Part shown: piece by piece, positions 18,827-35,795 of the stretch
Layout: each line of letters starts with the position of its first letter
Numbering within the stretch: the stretch's first letter is position 1
Source: Actinomycetota bacterium
GTDB taxonomy: Bacteria > Actinomycetota > Actinomycetes > Actinomycetales > Dermatophilaceae
Reading direction: 5' to 3'
Length of the DNA stretch: 64,000 nucleotides
Assembly (NCBI GenBank): GCA_020161815.1
Contig: JAIUOP010000004.1
Coordinates: 1 to 64,000 of the forward strand
The notes under the pieces: generated by a model
What the model was told of the DNA's origin: nothing
The model's database searches: none
Seen by the model: the letters and a program-made list of their open reading frames with translations, nothing else
Program-made: the position numbers and the translations under genes

Positions 18827-18886
18827 CGTTGACTCTCCTTCGCGAGTGATCGTGACGTGTTCGTGATCCTTGCCTGTGGAGGCGAC

Positions 18887-18902
18887 TGTGACAAGGGTCA
18901 CG
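18887..18902. promoter_or_regulatory. CRP/GlxR-like binding site upstream of coxS
   Basis: TGTGA-CAAGGG-TCACG matches the actinobacterial CRP/GlxR consensus TGTGA-N6-TCACA at 9 of 10 defined positions, 61 bases before the coxS start, a sensible distance for activation. Mycobacterial CO dehydrogenase genes are reported to depend on CRP (from memory), which makes the match meaningful. No experimental support here. Confidence 0.5.
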
Positions 18903-18945
18903 GCCAATGTGCAGGGTCAGTGGCCTTTCCGTCGCGGCAAGCGGC

Positions 18946-20137
18946 TCAGCCCTCGTGGTGGTGGATCGGCCCCGCCAGGCCGCCGAGCCGCTCCCCCTGC
19001 CCACCCCACTGGAGGGCGATGATCTCGGCGGCGATCGAGACCGCCGTCTCCTCGGGTGTGCGCGCGCCGAGGTCGAGGCCGATCGGGGAGGACAGGCGAG
19101 CCAGCTCGGCGTCGGTCACCCCGGCATCACGCAGGCGGGCCAGGCGATCCTCGTGGGTGCGTCGCGAGCCCATGGCCCCTACATAGGCGACCTCGGGAAG
19201 ACGTAGGGCGATCTCGAGGACGGGCACGTCGAACTTCGGGTCGTGGGTGAGCACGCAGATCACCGTGCGGCCATCGAGGCGCCCCTTCTCGAGCTCCTCG
19301 GCGAGGTAGACGTGCGGCCACTTCACGACGACCTCGTCGGCTGCCGGGAAGCGCGAGGCGGTGGCGAACACCGGTCGCGCATCGCACACCGTCACCTGGT
19401 AGCCGAGGAAGGCGCCGATGCGCGCCACAGCGGCCGCGAAGTCGATCGCCCCGAACACCAGCATCCGCGGCCGCGGCGCGAACGAGGACACGAAGACCCG
19501 CATCCCCTCGCCTCGCCGCTCCCCGTCGGGGCCGTACTCGAGGGTCGCGGTCCGGCCGGTCGCGAGCAGGCCCCGCGCATCGTCGATGACTGCGGTGTCG
19601 GCGCGCGCGCTGCCCAGGCCTGACCGCAGGCCGCCAACCCCCGCTTGGCTCCCCGCGTCGGCTTCGGAACCCTCACCCGGGCCGACTCCACGTGAGTCAC
19701 CGCCACCCTCGGGCCGGACGACGATGCGTCGCCCGATCCACGAGGGCTCGGGGTGGGCCACGACCGTGGCGATGGCGACCGGGCGACCGGCCCGGATGTC
19801 CGCTGCGACCTCGCCGAGCTCGGGGAAGGTCTGCTTGGACATGCTCTCGACGAAGACGTCGAGGATGCCTCCACAGGTCAGCCCGACGGTGAAGGCGTCG
19901 TCGTCGGACACGCCATAACGTTGCAGCACAGGGGAACCCGAGCGCACGACGTCTTGCGACAGCTCGTAGACGGCGCCCTCGACGCACCCACCCGAGACCG
20001 AACCGACCGCCTCGCCGTTGGGTCCCAGGAGCATGGCCGCACCGGCCGGCCGGGGCGCGGACCGGAAGGTCGCCACCACCGTGCCGACGCCGACGGTCTC
20101 GCCGGCGTCCCACCAGGTCATCAGCTCGTCGAGGACC

Positions 20138-20145
<8 letters not shown>
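18946..20145 (-). CDS. XdhC/CoxF-family maturation factor
   Basis: 399 residues. N-terminal XdhC_CoxI domain with GSVSGGCVEGAVYE (about 48-61) and GLTCGGILDVF; C-terminal Rossmann domain starting MLVFGAIDFAAAVARIG, with a conserved THDPKFD segment and GAMGSRRTHEDR. The family inserts or sulfurates the molybdenum cofactor in hydroxylases such as xanthine and CO dehydrogenase. The GTG start overlaps the vWA gene stop by 8 bases, so it is coupled to coxE. A Gly/Ser/Glu-rich loop around 150-180 separates the domains. Confidence 0.9.
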
Positions 20146-21252
<1,107 letters not shown>

Positions 21253-21256
<4 letters not shown>

Positions 21257-22143
21257 TTGCCGAGGATCCGGTCGAGGGCGGCGCGGACGCGGTCGGCGTC
21301 CTCGCGGTACTTGATCGCGACCCCGAGGGTGCGTGCGGCCGACTCGGTGTCCATCTCGCGCGCGCCGAGGGTGGCCAGGGCCCGGGCCCAGTCGAGGGTC
21401 TCGGCCACGCCGGGCGGCTTCAGCAGCTCGCGGTCGGCCCGGACCTGGTGCACGGCCCGGACGACCTGCTCGGCCAGGGCCCGGGGGACCTCGGGTGCCC
21501 TGGACCGCAGGATCGCGAGCTCGCGCTCGATCCCGGGGTGCTCCACCCAGTGGTAGAGGCAGCGGCGCTTCAGGGCGTCGTGGAGCTCGCGCGTGCGGTT
21601 GCTCGTGAGGACGACGATCGGTGGGGTGGCCGCGGCGACAGTGCCGAGCTCGGGGATGGTCACGGCCCAGCTGGACAGCACCTCGAGCAGGAAGGCCTCG
21701 AACTCGTCGTCGGCCCGGTCGATCTCGTCGATGAGGAGGACGCACGGGGACTGGCGCAGGGCGCGCAGGACCGGACGGGCGAGCAGGAAGCGCTCGTCGA
21801 ACAGGCTCTGCTCGACGCTCTCGACGTCGCGTGCGCCGCCCTCGACGGCCTCGAGCGCGCGCACGTGGAGGATCTGCCGGGGGAAGTCCCAGTCGTAGAG
21901 GGCCTGCGTCGCGTCGATTCCCTCGTAGCACTGGAGCCGGATGAGTGGGATGTCCATCGCCTCGGCGATGGCCTCGGCGAGGGCTGTCTTGCCGGTGCCC
22001 GGCTCGCCCTCGAGGAGCACGGGGCGACCCAGGCGCAGGCCGAGCCAGGTGACGGTCGCCAGGTCCGGGTCGGTGAGGTACCCCGTGCCCGCCAGCGCGG
22101 CGGCGAGGTCGTCGGCGTCGGTAAACGCGGTCCGGGGATCCAT
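21253..22143 (-). CDS. coxD: CoxD-like MoxR-family AAA+ ATPase
   Basis: 296 residues. Walker A GEPGTGKTALAEAI (about 46-59), Walker B VLLIDEIDRADDEFEAFLLE, sensor 1 VVLTSNRTRELHDAL and the arginine-rich second-region RRCLYHW. It is a chaperone ATPase of the MoxR type acting with the CoxE vWA protein on CO-dehydrogenase-type enzymes. ATG 22143 sits just before the conserved helix; the open frame further upstream runs antisense and is not family-like. First gene of the seven-gene cox cluster. Confidence 0.92.
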
Positions 22144-22213
22144 GCGGCCAGCATTGCCGCCGGTGCGCCCAGGGGCAAGGGATGACCGCTCGCATGACCC
22201 GGTGGCCACGAAC

Positions 22214-24169
22214 TCAGAAGGGCGGCTCCTCCCACCCCGTGGACACCGGGCCGGTCCGGGATGACGCACCGCAGTTCGCGATGTCGATCGTGAGCGCCCT
22301 GGGGAGCGGTGAGAACGAGACCCGATGTCGTCGGCAATCTGCGTTCGCGCGCAACTCCTGGGCGGCGTCAGCCCGCTCGACTGCCGCGCGTGCCATGGCG
22401 CGGTGGCGTCGGCGCGGCACACGGGCCACCAGGTGCTCGAGGCTGAACTCCATGACACTGAACGCCTCGTCCCCGCCGATGGCACAGCGCTCCCCGGTTC
22501 CGAGGACGCCACTGCTCGCAGGCGGTGGCCCCTCGAGCAGGATGGGGCGCTGATCGAGGGCGTTCGTGACCCACTCATGACCGAGAGGGTCGACCCAAGC
22601 GACCCGCCCATCCGACTGCAGGCTCACTCGCCAGCCTGGTTCTTGCTTGACCCGATGATGTCGTCGGCAGAGGAGCATGAGATTGGCGAGGCTCGTGCGG
22701 CCTGTGGGCCAGGCCCGCACATGATCCACGTCGCAGAACCGCGCGTTGACGCTGCAGCCCGGGAATCGACAGCGCGCATCGCGAAGCCGAACCGCAACGA
22801 GGAGGCTGGGGGGTGGCCGATAGTGCGGGCTCCCGTCGCTCGTGGACGACTGCCCGGGAACGATGGCCCCGGTGCGCGGGTCAAGTGTGTGCTGCCCCAG
22901 CCGCCCTGCTTGCCGGGCACGGAGGACCATCTCGTCGACCCATTCGGCGTCCGCGAGGAGCGGTTGAGCCTGGGCCAAGCCGGAGACCTCGACCAGGCCT
23001 CGCAGCGCAACGTGTGGGTCAACGTCGGACGACGTTCCCTCCACCCCTCCCGTACCGGAGACCTCGACCGCGCCTCGATGGGGCTCTCGGAGGGAAACAC
23101 GAGACGACGTCGCCTCCGGACCAGTCCCGTTGGGGTCGCTGACCGCTTCCGTTCGTGAAAGGCCCGTCGCCTCGTTCGCCCGCATGTCGGCCCCACCCGG
23201 CGACGGGAGAGAGGCCCGCGAGACACGTCCGAACCCCGCGTCACCCGGCAGCGCATGTCTGGATTGGGTCGATCCGCCAGGTGCGCTCTCGCCGCGGTGA
23301 GACCGCGGTTGAGACGCGAGCTCCACGGCACCAGCCGCCGGAGCGAGCAACTGCACCGAGCACGTGACGGTGGCCTGCTGCGCGATGAGCGCCACGAGGG
23401 CATCCGCGCGCGCCTGCCCGATCGACGTGCACTGCCCAGACCGGCGCAACTGCTGCGCCAACTCGTCGACCGCAGCCCACGCCAGAGCCGCCTGCTCGGC
23501 CGGCAAGGTCGCACGCCAGGTGTCGACCCCGGGGGCCTCCGCCCAGCGCTCCAAGCAACGGTCTCGACGCGCTCGCTCGGCCTTCTCTCGAAGGAACTCG
23601 GCATCGACATCCGCGAGCGCCCGCCGCACTCGACGCCGCAGCGCCACACCGCCGTGCCCAGAGGGGTCATCCCCGAGTGCACCGCGAAGCTCCTCCACGA
23701 CCCGCTCGGCCACGGCGCGCGCAACGGGCGCCGGCGCGTCCGCAACCTCGTCGTCGACGATCGCCGCCCGCCGCTCATCGAGGAAACCCTCGGTCATCGC
23801 GACGTGCACCGGCTGGAGTGGCCCCGACATCCGGATCGCCCTCTCGACCCAGCCCTGCGCCGCCTGTGCCCCAACCCCCAAGGCGGGCCCCACCAGGGCC
23901 GCCGCATCGAGCCGGGCCACGACCGGGTCGCACCCGAGAACCTGCTCAAGGGTCCCGTCCTCGCACTCGACACCTTGCGAGGCCGCCACCATCGCAACCA
24001 GCTCCAGCTGCCGGGCCCGAGCGCGATTCACGGCGCGGGTCAGCTCGCCCAGCTCCGCGATGACTCCCGCCAACCCGGTCGCGACATCGCCACAGGAGTC
24101 CGCGAGGACCTGTGGCTGCCGGAGGTCCACGAGGACCTGCGGCAGGCGCGTGGCGAGAGGCTCTTCCAT
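22214..24169 (-). CDS. DUF222 / 13E12-repeat HNH endonuclease-like protein
   Basis: 651 residues. The N-terminal DUF222 region is helical and rich in Arg/Ala (LTRAVNRARARQLELVAMVA); a variable, low-complexity middle (about 300-420) follows; the HNH domain near 500 has CRFPGCSVNARFCDVDHV, then a Trp/Asn-rich stretch to LMLLCRRHHRVKQ. These multi-copy actinobacterial genes are often mobile. ATG 24169 is preferred (MEEPLATRLPQV), with an ATG at 24229 as alternative; neither has a good ribosome-binding site. The gene contains no copy of the octamer found about once per kb elsewhere, hinting at recent acquisition. Biological role unknown. Confidence 0.85.
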   Translation of the reverse strand: MEEPLATRLPQVLVDLRQPQVLADSCGDVATGLAGVIAELGELTRAVNRARARQLELVAMVAASQGVECEDGTLEQVLGCDPVVARLDAAALVGPALGVGAQAAQGWVERAIRMSGPLQPVHVAMTEGFLDERRAAIVDDEVADAPAPVARAVAERVVEELRGALGDDPSGHGGVALRRRVRRALADVDAEFLREKAERARRDRCLERWAEAPGVDTWRATLPAEQAALAWAAVDELAQQLRRSGQCTSIGQARADALVALIAQQATVTCSVQLLAPAAGAVELASQPRSHRGESAPGGSTQSRHALPGDAGFGRVSRASLPSPGGADMRANEATGLSRTEAVSDPNGTGPEATSSRVSLREPHRGAVEVSGTGGVEGTSSDVDPHVALRGLVEVSGLAQAQPLLADAEWVDEMVLRARQAGRLGQHTLDPRTGAIVPGQSSTSDGSPHYRPPPSLLVAVRLRDARCRFPGCSVNARFCDVDHVRAWPTGRTSLANLMLLCRRHHRVKQEPGWRVSLQSDGRVAWVDPLGHEWVTNALDQRPILLEGPPPASSGVLGTGERCAIGGDEAFSVMEFSLEHLVARVPRRRHRAMARAAVERADAAQELRANADCRRHRVSFSPLPRALTIDIANCGASSRTGPVSTGWEEPPF

Positions 24170-24560
24170 ATCGACAATTCTAGAAGTGACCCCTGACAGT
24201 CGACCCGGCCAGATCGACACCAGAGCCATTGCGGCCGAACGTAATTGACCACCCCACGAAGGTCCGACGCCACTCCCACCGCGAGTTCATCACGCTGCAC
24301 CGACAGCCCGACCCACAGGCTGGGTCATCCGAGCGGTCGGGCACCTGGGCGGCGCCCCGACCGCGGGACGGACGCAGCCACCGCACGAAAGGGCCGCACG
24401 AAGGGCCTCACGAACGCGCGACGACGTCCTCGACCCAGCCCTGCCACAACCGGCGTCAGCCACTTCTCGCCACGCCACCGCCTCTGTTCGGCCGCGTGCG
24501 CCGCAACCCGCAACCCCTGACCCCTGACCCGTGCCACGTGCCCGTGGCTACCCTCGAACC
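24170..24560. other. 391-base divergent intergenic region without a gene
   Basis: It separates the HNH gene from the SdpI-like gene. I see only short features: a small hairpin GACCCA-CAGGC-TGGGTC near 24310, a partial duplication (CGCACGAA...GGGCC twice) near 24385-24405, and CCCTGACCCCTGACCC just before the SdpI-like gene. No convincing promoter boxes, tRNA or small gene. Confidence 0.5.
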
Positions 24561-24941
24561 ATGACCGGCGAGACCTGGGGCGCGCTCATCGTCCTCCTCT
24601 GCACCCTCATGGTGGCCGGCGCGGTGGTCGGCACCACCTGGGCAGCCGCGACGAACAAATTGGCCCGCAACCCCTTGGCCGGGATCAGGACCCGCTCGAC
24701 GATGCGCAGCGACACCGCATGGGTCGCCGGCCACCGGGCAGCCCTCCCCCTCTCCCGCACGGCCGCTGCCAGCGTGGCCGCGTGCACCCTGGCCGCCGTC
24801 CTGGCGATCGCCGTCGGGCACCCGCTCGTCTCGATCGGGCTCTCCCTCGCCGGGATCCTGGCGGCGCTCCTCTTCGCGATCCCGATCACCCGCCGGGCAG
24901 ACGCGGGTGCCCAGTCGTCAGCCGATCACGGCCGCGGCTGA
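24561..24941 (+). CDS. SdpI/YhfL-family membrane protein
   Basis: 126 residues. A first membrane helix (about 6-28), then the cytoplasmic signature NPLAGIRTRSTMRSDTAWVAGHRAA (given in two parts: NPLAGIRTRSTMRSD and TAWVAGHRAA), then two more helices. This Gly-Ile-Arg-Thr-Arg segment defines the SdpI immunity-like family; Bacillus SdpI protects against the SdpC toxin, but many members have no known toxin partner and none is seen here. ATG 24561 is chosen over an upstream in-frame ATG because the first helix starts there. Its end overlaps the convergent mocA gene by 16 bases. Confidence 0.8.
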   Translation: MTGETWGALIVLLCTLMVAGAVVGTTWAAATNKLARNPLAGIRTRSTMRSDTAWVAGHRAALPLSRTAAASVAACTLAAVLAIAVGHPLVSIGLSLAGILAALLFAIPITRRADAGAQSSADHGRG

Positions 24942-25678
24942 TCGACGTCCGCCCCGGTCGCCAGGTCGCCGCACTCGACGAGGGTCACGTCCCGATCCCG
25001 CAGGTAGTCACGCGCCCCTCGGTCACCGACGACGTTGTCGGACAGAGCTTTCCAGTGCTCTCGCCCCACCAGCACGGGATGCCCCGGCACCCCTCCGTAT
25101 GCCGCCCGCACCAGACCCGCCCGGAGCTCGCCTGCGGCTCGGGCCGCCTCCAGGACGCGCCGATGCACCTCGGTCCCGACGTCGGGCAGGTCCACGAGCG
25201 TGATGAGGACCGCGGAGAGAGAGCGTCGACCCGGCCGCCCGTCGAGGCCCTCCCCACTTGCCTCGCCCCCGTCCTCGTCATCGCCATCGTCGTCGTCATC
25301 AATGCCAAGGGCGCCCCCACCGGCATCCGCCTCGACTCCCCCCGGGGCCGGGTCCGCCAGCGCCCGCAGACCCGCCCGCAGCGAGGCCCCCATCCCCTCG
25401 GGCCAGTTCGCCACCTCGACGACCTCGAGGTGCCCACCGCTCGACAGGTCGCAGCCCAGCGCCCACCGGCCGGACCTGAGCACGTCGATGACGGCCTCGG
25501 CCTCGGCGCCCACGGCGACGACGACGGGGCCGACCCCGGCCGCGGCGACACGGCATACGGCCTGTTCGACCCAGGTGGGCCCGTCGGGAGCCGAGCGCAC
25601 GAGCGCCTTGGGGCCACCCATGCGACGTCCGGCACCGGCGGCGAGGACGAGGCCCGCGACATCGCTCACGGGCCCCAT
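24926..25678 (-). CDS. MocA-like molybdenum cofactor nucleotidyltransferase
   Basis: 250 residues of the MobA/MocA NTP-transferase fold. The N-terminal nucleotide loop LVLAAGAGRRMGGPKAL (about 10-26) is diagnostic, followed by VVVAVGAEAEAVIDV, NWPEGMGASLRAGL and the metal-binding LITLVDLPDVG. MocA attaches CMP to molybdopterin, making the MCD cofactor used by CO-dehydrogenase-type enzymes; the cox cluster lies about 3 kb downstream, which supports the call. An insertion of about 30 residues contains an Asp-rich run (DDDDDGDDEDGG) not found in typical members. It ends close to the carboxylase gene with only 10 bases between. Confidence 0.82.
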   Translation of the reverse strand: MGPVSDVAGLVLAAGAGRRMGGPKALVRSAPDGPTWVEQAVCRVAAAGVGPVVVAVGAEAEAVIDVLRSGRWALGCDLSSGGHLEVVEVANWPEGMGASLRAGLRALADPAPGGVEADAGGGALGIDDDDDGDDEDGGEASGEGLDGRPGRRSLSAVLITLVDLPDVGTEVHRRVLEAARAAGELRAGLVRAAYGGVPGHPVLVGREHWKALSDNVVGDRGARDYLRDRDVTLVECGDLATGADVDQPRP

Positions 25679-25688
25679 CCTCCCAGCG

Positions 25689-31244
<5,556 letters not shown>

Positions 31245-31297
31245 ATCCCGAGACTTCCATGCCGCGCGGGTGACTCGCGAGTAATCAACGTCCGAGA

Positions 31298-32275
31298 TCA
31301 CACCGGCGGTCGTGACTCCTCGCGCTCGAACCGGACGTCGATGCGCTCATAGCCCTTGGTCCGCATGGCCCGCGCCTGCGCGGCATACGCGGCCTTGTCC
31401 GCCTCGGTGAGGTCGACGTTGTCGGTGAACGGGGTGAGCAGCGCTCGTGGGTACAGCTGGCGCGCCCGGACGGCGTTGATCTCCGCGCAGAGGACGAGGA
31501 CCACCGAGACGAGGTAGACGAAGGCCAGCAGGCCGAGGACGAAGCCGATGACTCCGTTGGTGGCGGAGGCGTTGTGGACGATCCGGCCGACGTAGACCAC
31601 GCCGAAGGTCTGGAGGAACTGCAGGAGCAGCGCGGCGATGACGGAGCCGACGAGGTGGGTCCGGATCGGCATCAGGCGGGAGACGGCCCAGCGGTAGACG
31701 CCGTTGATGATGAACGCATTGGCCACGGTCGTCACCAGGAGCGAGACCGGGCGGGTGAACCAGCCGAGGTCGAGGGCCGCGAGGGTCGACAAGGTGGTGG
31801 TGCCCACGATGGCCAGGCCACCGATGAAGACGACCCCGAGGCTGCGCACGCGGGAGGTCAACGGGTTGGGCCGGCGGTTGCGCGGGATCGTCCACACGGT
31901 GTTGAGGGCGTACTGGACCGCGTTGCCGACCCCCAGCCCGCCGTAGATCGACACCGCCACCCCGATCACCACGCCCGCGATGCCTCCGCTGAGCGCCTTG
32001 GGGTTGCCGAGCTGGTCGCCGACGACCGGCACCTGCCGCAGCGCCGACTCGATGATCACCTCCTGCAGGTCGGGCCGGCTGCTGAGGACCCAGCTGAGGA
32101 CGGTGACGAGGAGGAGCAGCAGCGGGAAGAGCGAGACGAAGGCGTAGTAGGTGATCAGTGCCGCGAGGTAGCCGCCGAAGTCGTCGAAGAACTTGTAGGC
32201 GACGGCGATCGGGAACCCGAGCACGGGGTGCTGCCGCTGGAAGCGGTCGAAGCGGTCCACGGCACCCACGCGCAC
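31298..32275 (-). CDS. YihY/BrkB-family inner-membrane protein
   Basis: 325 residues with about six membrane helices. The family signature region [27 protein letters not shown] is visible ([16 protein letters not shown] near 31-46), then the [16 protein letters not shown] loop and the [15 protein letters not shown] end helix. Once annotated as ribonuclease BN, the family is now regarded as membrane proteins of unknown transport or envelope function. GTG 32275 has GGTGAG 3-8 bases upstream. Divergent from fadA; its stop touches the long upstream frame of the carboxylase gene. Confidence 0.88.
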   Translation of the reverse strand: MRVGAVDRFDRFQRQHPVLGFPIAVAYKFFDDFGGYLAALITYYAFVSLFPLLLLLVTVLSWVLSSRPDLQEVIIESALRQVPVVGDQLGNPKALSGGIAGVVIGVAVSIYGGLGVGNAVQYALNTVWTIPRNRRPNPLTSRVRSLGVVFIGGLAIVGTTTLSTLAALDLGWFTRPVSLLVTTVANAFIINGVYRWAVSRLMPIRTHLVGSVIAALLLQFLQTFGVVYVGRIVHNASATNGVIGFVLGLLAFVYLVSVVLVLCAEINAVRARQLYPRALLTPFTDNVDLTEADKAAYAAQARAMRTKGYERIDVRFEREESRPPV

Positions 32276-32335
32276 ATCTCACCACGGCAGTGCGAGAGTG
32301 GAGGCACACGGCAAACCCACCACCGAGGAGTCCTC

Positions 32336-33544
32336 GTGACCGACGCCTTCATCTACGACCACGTCCGCACCCCGCGAGGCCGCGGCAAGAAGGGCTCGCT
32401 CCACGGCATCAAGCCGGTCGACCTCGTCGTCGGCCTCGTCGACGAGCTCCGGACGCGCAACCCCGACCTCGACACCGACCGCGTCGACGACCTCGTCATG
32501 GGCATCGTCACGCCGGTCGGCGACCAGGGCGCGGTCCTCCCCCGCACCGCCGCCCTCGCCGCGGGCCTGCCCGACACCGTCGGTGGGGTGCAGCTCAACC
32601 GGTTCTGCGCCAGCGGGCTCGAAGCGGTCAACACCGCCGCCCAGAAGGTCGCCTCGGGCTGGGACAGCCTGATCCTTGCCGGCGGCGTGGAGTCGATGTC
32701 GCGCGTGCCGATGGGCTCCGACGGCGGCGCGTGGGCGATGGACCCGGCGACGAACTACGACACCTACTTCGTGCCGCAGGGGATCTCGGCCGATCTCATC
32801 GCGACCATCGAGGGCTTCTCCCGCACCGACGTGGACACGTATGCCGTGCGCTCCCAGGAGCTGGCGGCCAAGGCGTGGGCGGACGGCCGGTTCGACCGCT
32901 CGGTCATCCCGGTGCGTGACCTCAACGGCGTCGTCGTCCTCGACCACGACGAGCACATGCGCCCGGGGTCGACCGTCGAGTCCCTCGGGGCGCTCAACCC
33001 CTCGTTCGCGGGGATGGGCGAGCTGGGCGGCTTCGACGCCGTCGCCCTGCAGAAGTACCACCAGGTCGAGCGGATCGACCACGTCCACACCCCGGCCAAC
33101 TCCTCCGGCATCGTCGACGGGGCCGCGCTCATGGTCATCGGCTCGGGTGAGGTCGGCGCCGAGCTCGGCCTGACCCCCCGCGCCCGGATTGTCGCGACCG
33201 CCACGAGCGGCGCCGACCCGACGATCATGCTCACCGGGCCGACCCCGGCGACCCACAAGCTGCTGCGCACGGCCGGGCTGACCCCCGCGGACATCGACCT
33301 CTGGGAGATCAACGAGGCGTTCGCGTCGGTGGTCCTGAAGTACCAGAAGGACATGGACATCCCCGACGACAGGCTCAACGTCAACGGTGGCGCGATCGCC
33401 ATGGGCCACCCGCTCGGCGCCACCGGCGCCATCGTCCTCGGCACGATGGTCGACGAACTCGAACGCCGCGACGCCCGCCGCGCCGTCGTCACCCTCTGCA
33501 TCGGCGGCGGCATGGGCGTGGCCACGCTCATCGAGCGCGTCTGA
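32336..33544 (+). CDS. fadA: Acetyl-CoA C-acyltransferase (3-ketoacyl-CoA thiolase)
   Basis: 402 residues, normal for thiolase. The nucleophilic Cys is in [11 protein letters not shown] (C91), the catalytic His in [11 protein letters not shown] and the proton-shuttling Cys in LCIGGGMG; also EINEAFASV. It performs the last step of fatty-acid beta-oxidation. GTG 32336 follows GAGGAGTCCTC, a good ribosome-binding site; the frame is open for 760 bases upstream only because it is antisense to the membrane-protein gene. Forms an operon with fadB, 48 bases downstream. Confidence 0.95.
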   Translation: MTDAFIYDHVRTPRGRGKKGSLHGIKPVDLVVGLVDELRTRNPDLDTDRVDDLVMGIVTPVGDQGAVLPRTAALAAGLPDTVGGVQLNRFCASGLEAVNTAAQKVASGWDSLILAGGVESMSRVPMGSDGGAWAMDPATNYDTYFVPQGISADLIATIEGFSRTDVDTYAVRSQELAAKAWADGRFDRSVIPVRDLNGVVVLDHDEHMRPGSTVESLGALNPSFAGMGELGGFDAVALQKYHQVERIDHVHTPANSSGIVDGAALMVIGSGEVGAELGLTPRARIVATATSGADPTIMLTGPTPATHKLLRTAGLTPADIDLWEINEAFASVVLKYQKDMDIPDDRLNVNGGAIAMGHPLGATGAIVLGTMVDELERRDARRAVVTLCIGGGMGVATLIERV

Positions 33545-33592
33545 CCCCAGCGATCCCCAGCCACCCCAGACGTCAAGGACTGACCAATCACC

Positions 33593-35776
33593 ATGAGCGA
33601 GTTCACCAACACCATCCGCTGGGAGCAGGACGAGCAGGGCATCGTGACCCTGACCCTCGATGACCCGAACCAGTCGGCCAACACGATGAACGCCGACTAC
33701 GGCCACTCCATGCAGGCCGCCGTCGACCGCCTCGTCGCCGAGAAGGACGCCATCACCGGGGTGGTCATCACCTCGGCGAAGAAGACCTTCTTCGCCGGGG
33801 GCGACCTCAAGGACATGTATGCCGCGGGGCCGGCTGATGCTCCCCGCCTCACCGAGGAGGTCAATCGGGTCAAGGCGCAGCTGCGGACCCTGGAGACCTT
33901 CGGCCGCCCCGTCGTCGCGGCGATCAACGGCGCCGCCCTGGGCGGCGGGCTCGAGATCGCCCTGGCCTGCCACCACCGCGTCATCGCCGACGTGCGGGGC
34001 GCGCAGGTCGGCCTCCCCGAGGTCACCCTCGGCCTGCTGCCCGGTGGCGGAGGCGTCGTGCGCGTCACCCGCATGCTCGGCATCACCGACGCGGTGATGA
34101 AGGTGCTGGGCCTGGGCCAGAAGTACGCCCCGGCCCAGGCCAAGGAGGTCGGGCTCGTCGACGAGGTCGTGGGGTCGCTCGACGAGCTGGTGCCGGCCGC
34201 CAAGGCCTGGATCCTTGCGCAGAGCGCGACCCCCGAGGGCGCCGCCCTCGCCGCCACCCAGCCGTGGGACCGCAAGGGCTACCGCATCCCCGGAGGCACC
34301 CCGACGACGCCCGCGTTCGCCGCGAACCTGCCGGCCTTCCCCGCGAACCTGCGCAAGCAGCTCAAGGGCGCGAACATGCCCGCGCCGCGCGCGATCCTCG
34401 CGGTGGCGGTCGAGTCCACGCAGGTCGACGTCGACACCGCCTTCGAGATCGAGACGCGCTACTTCGTCTCCCTCCTCACCGGCCAGGTCGCCAAGAACAT
34501 GATCAAGGCCTTCTTCTTCGACCTCGGGCGGATCAACGGCGGGGGTTCACGGCCGGCCGGGCACCCGGCATACCGGGCCGAAAAGATCGGCGTGCTGGGA
34601 GCCGGGATGATGGGCGCCGGCATCGCCTACGTCTGCGCGAAGGCCGGCATCGAGGTCGTCCTCAAGGACGTGACGGCGGAGGCGGCCGAGCGGGGCAAGG
34701 GCTACTCGGCCGCGCTCGTCGAGAAGGCGGTCGCGCGGGGACGGATGAGCCAGGACGCCGCGGAGTCGCTGCTCGGGCGGATCACCCCGACCACCGACGC
34801 GGCCGACCTTGCGGGCGTCGACCTGGTCATCGAGGCGGTCTTCGAGAACACCGAGCTCAAGCACACGGTGTTCCAGGAGATCGAGGACGTCGTCGGGCCG
34901 GACACCGTGCTCGGCTCGAACACCTCGAGCATCCCGATCACCGGGCTCGCGGCAGGGGTGAAGCGTCCGGCGAACTTCATCGGCCTGCACTTCTTCTCGC
35001 CCGTCGACAAGATGCCGCTGCTGGAGATCATCGCGGGCGAGCAGACCAGTGAGGAGGTGCTAGCCAAGGCCTTCGACCTCGCGCAGCAGATCAAGAAGAC
35101 GCCGATCGTCGTCAACGACTCGCGCGGCTTCTTCACCAGCCGCGTCATCGGGACCTTCATCAACGAGGCACTCGCCATGGTCGGTGAGGGCATCGCACCG
35201 GCCTCGATCGAGCAGGCCGGGCTGCAGGCGGGCTATCCCGCAGCCCCGCTCCAGCTCTCCGACGAGCTCAACCTCGAGCTGATGGCCAAGATCGAGGGCG
35301 AGGCCCGGGCCGCTGCGGAGGCGAGCGGGACGGCATACGAGGCGCATCCGGCACGCGCGGTGGTGGAGCAGATGCTGCAGGCCGGTCGCGCCGGGAAGCT
35401 GCGGGGCGCGGGGTTCTACGACTACGAGGACGGCAAGCGGACGCGGCTGTGGACCGGCCTGGGCGAGGCATTCGGGACGGGGTGCGAGATCCCGTTGGAG
35501 GACATGAAGGAGCGGATGCTCTTCGCCGAGGCGCTGGAGACCGTGAAGTGCTTCGACGAGGGCGTGCTCCGCTCGGTCGAGGACGCGAACATCGGCTCGA
35601 TCATGGGCATCGGCTTCCCCGCCTGGACCGGCGGGGTCGTGCAGTACGTCGAGGGCTATCCCGGCGGTGTCGCGGGGTTCGTGGCCCGCGCCCGGGAGCT
35701 CGCCGAACGCTATGGCGACCGCTTCCTCCCCCCGGCGAGCCTGGTGGCGCGCGCGAAGGCCGCCCCCACCGCCTGA
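33593..35776 (+). CDS. fadB: Fatty-acid oxidation complex alpha subunit (enoyl-CoA hydratase / 3-hydroxyacyl-CoA dehydrogenase)
   Basis: 727 residues. N-terminal crotonase domain: oxyanion-hole segments FAGGDLKDMYAAG and NGAALGGGLEIALACHHR, and the catalytic Glu region GLPEVTLGLLPGGGG. Then the NAD-binding fold IGVLGAGMMGAGIAYVCAKAG (about 331) and NTSSIPIT; HFFSPVDKMPLLEI holds the catalytic His; last, two C-terminal dehydrogenase helical domains. It hydrates and oxidises trans-2-enoyl-CoA, feeding FadA. Ends 19 bases before a strong hairpin. Confidence 0.95.
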   Translation: MSEFTNTIRWEQDEQGIVTLTLDDPNQSANTMNADYGHSMQAAVDRLVAEKDAITGVVITSAKKTFFAGGDLKDMYAAGPADAPRLTEEVNRVKAQLRTLETFGRPVVAAINGAALGGGLEIALACHHRVIADVRGAQVGLPEVTLGLLPGGGGVVRVTRMLGITDAVMKVLGLGQKYAPAQAKEVGLVDEVVGSLDELVPAAKAWILAQSATPEGAALAATQPWDRKGYRIPGGTPTTPAFAANLPAFPANLRKQLKGANMPAPRAILAVAVESTQVDVDTAFEIETRYFVSLLTGQVAKNMIKAFFFDLGRINGGGSRPAGHPAYRAEKIGVLGAGMMGAGIAYVCAKAGIEVVLKDVTAEAAERGKGYSAALVEKAVARGRMSQDAAESLLGRITPTTDAADLAGVDLVIEAVFENTELKHTVFQEIEDVVGPDTVLGSNTSSIPITGLAAGVKRPANFIGLHFFSPVDKMPLLEIIAGEQTSEEVLAKAFDLAQQIKKTPIVVNDSRGFFTSRVIGTFINEALAMVGEGIAPASIEQAGLQAGYPAAPLQLSDELNLELMAKIEGEARAAAEASGTAYEAHPARAVVEQMLQAGRAGKLRGAGFYDYEDGKRTRLWTGLGEAFGTGCEIPLEDMKERMLFAEALETVKCFDEGVLRSVEDANIGSIMGIGFPAWTGGVVQYVEGYPGGVAGFVARARELAERYGDRFLPPASLVARAKAAPTA

Positions 35777-35795
35777 CCCAGGCCCTCGCGCACGA

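Noticed and set aside
24229..24564. A 111-codon open frame in the HNH/SdpI intergenic region
   Set aside because: Pro/Arg/His-rich without domain, ribosome-binding site or likely codon use; overlapping open frames occur in four other frames.
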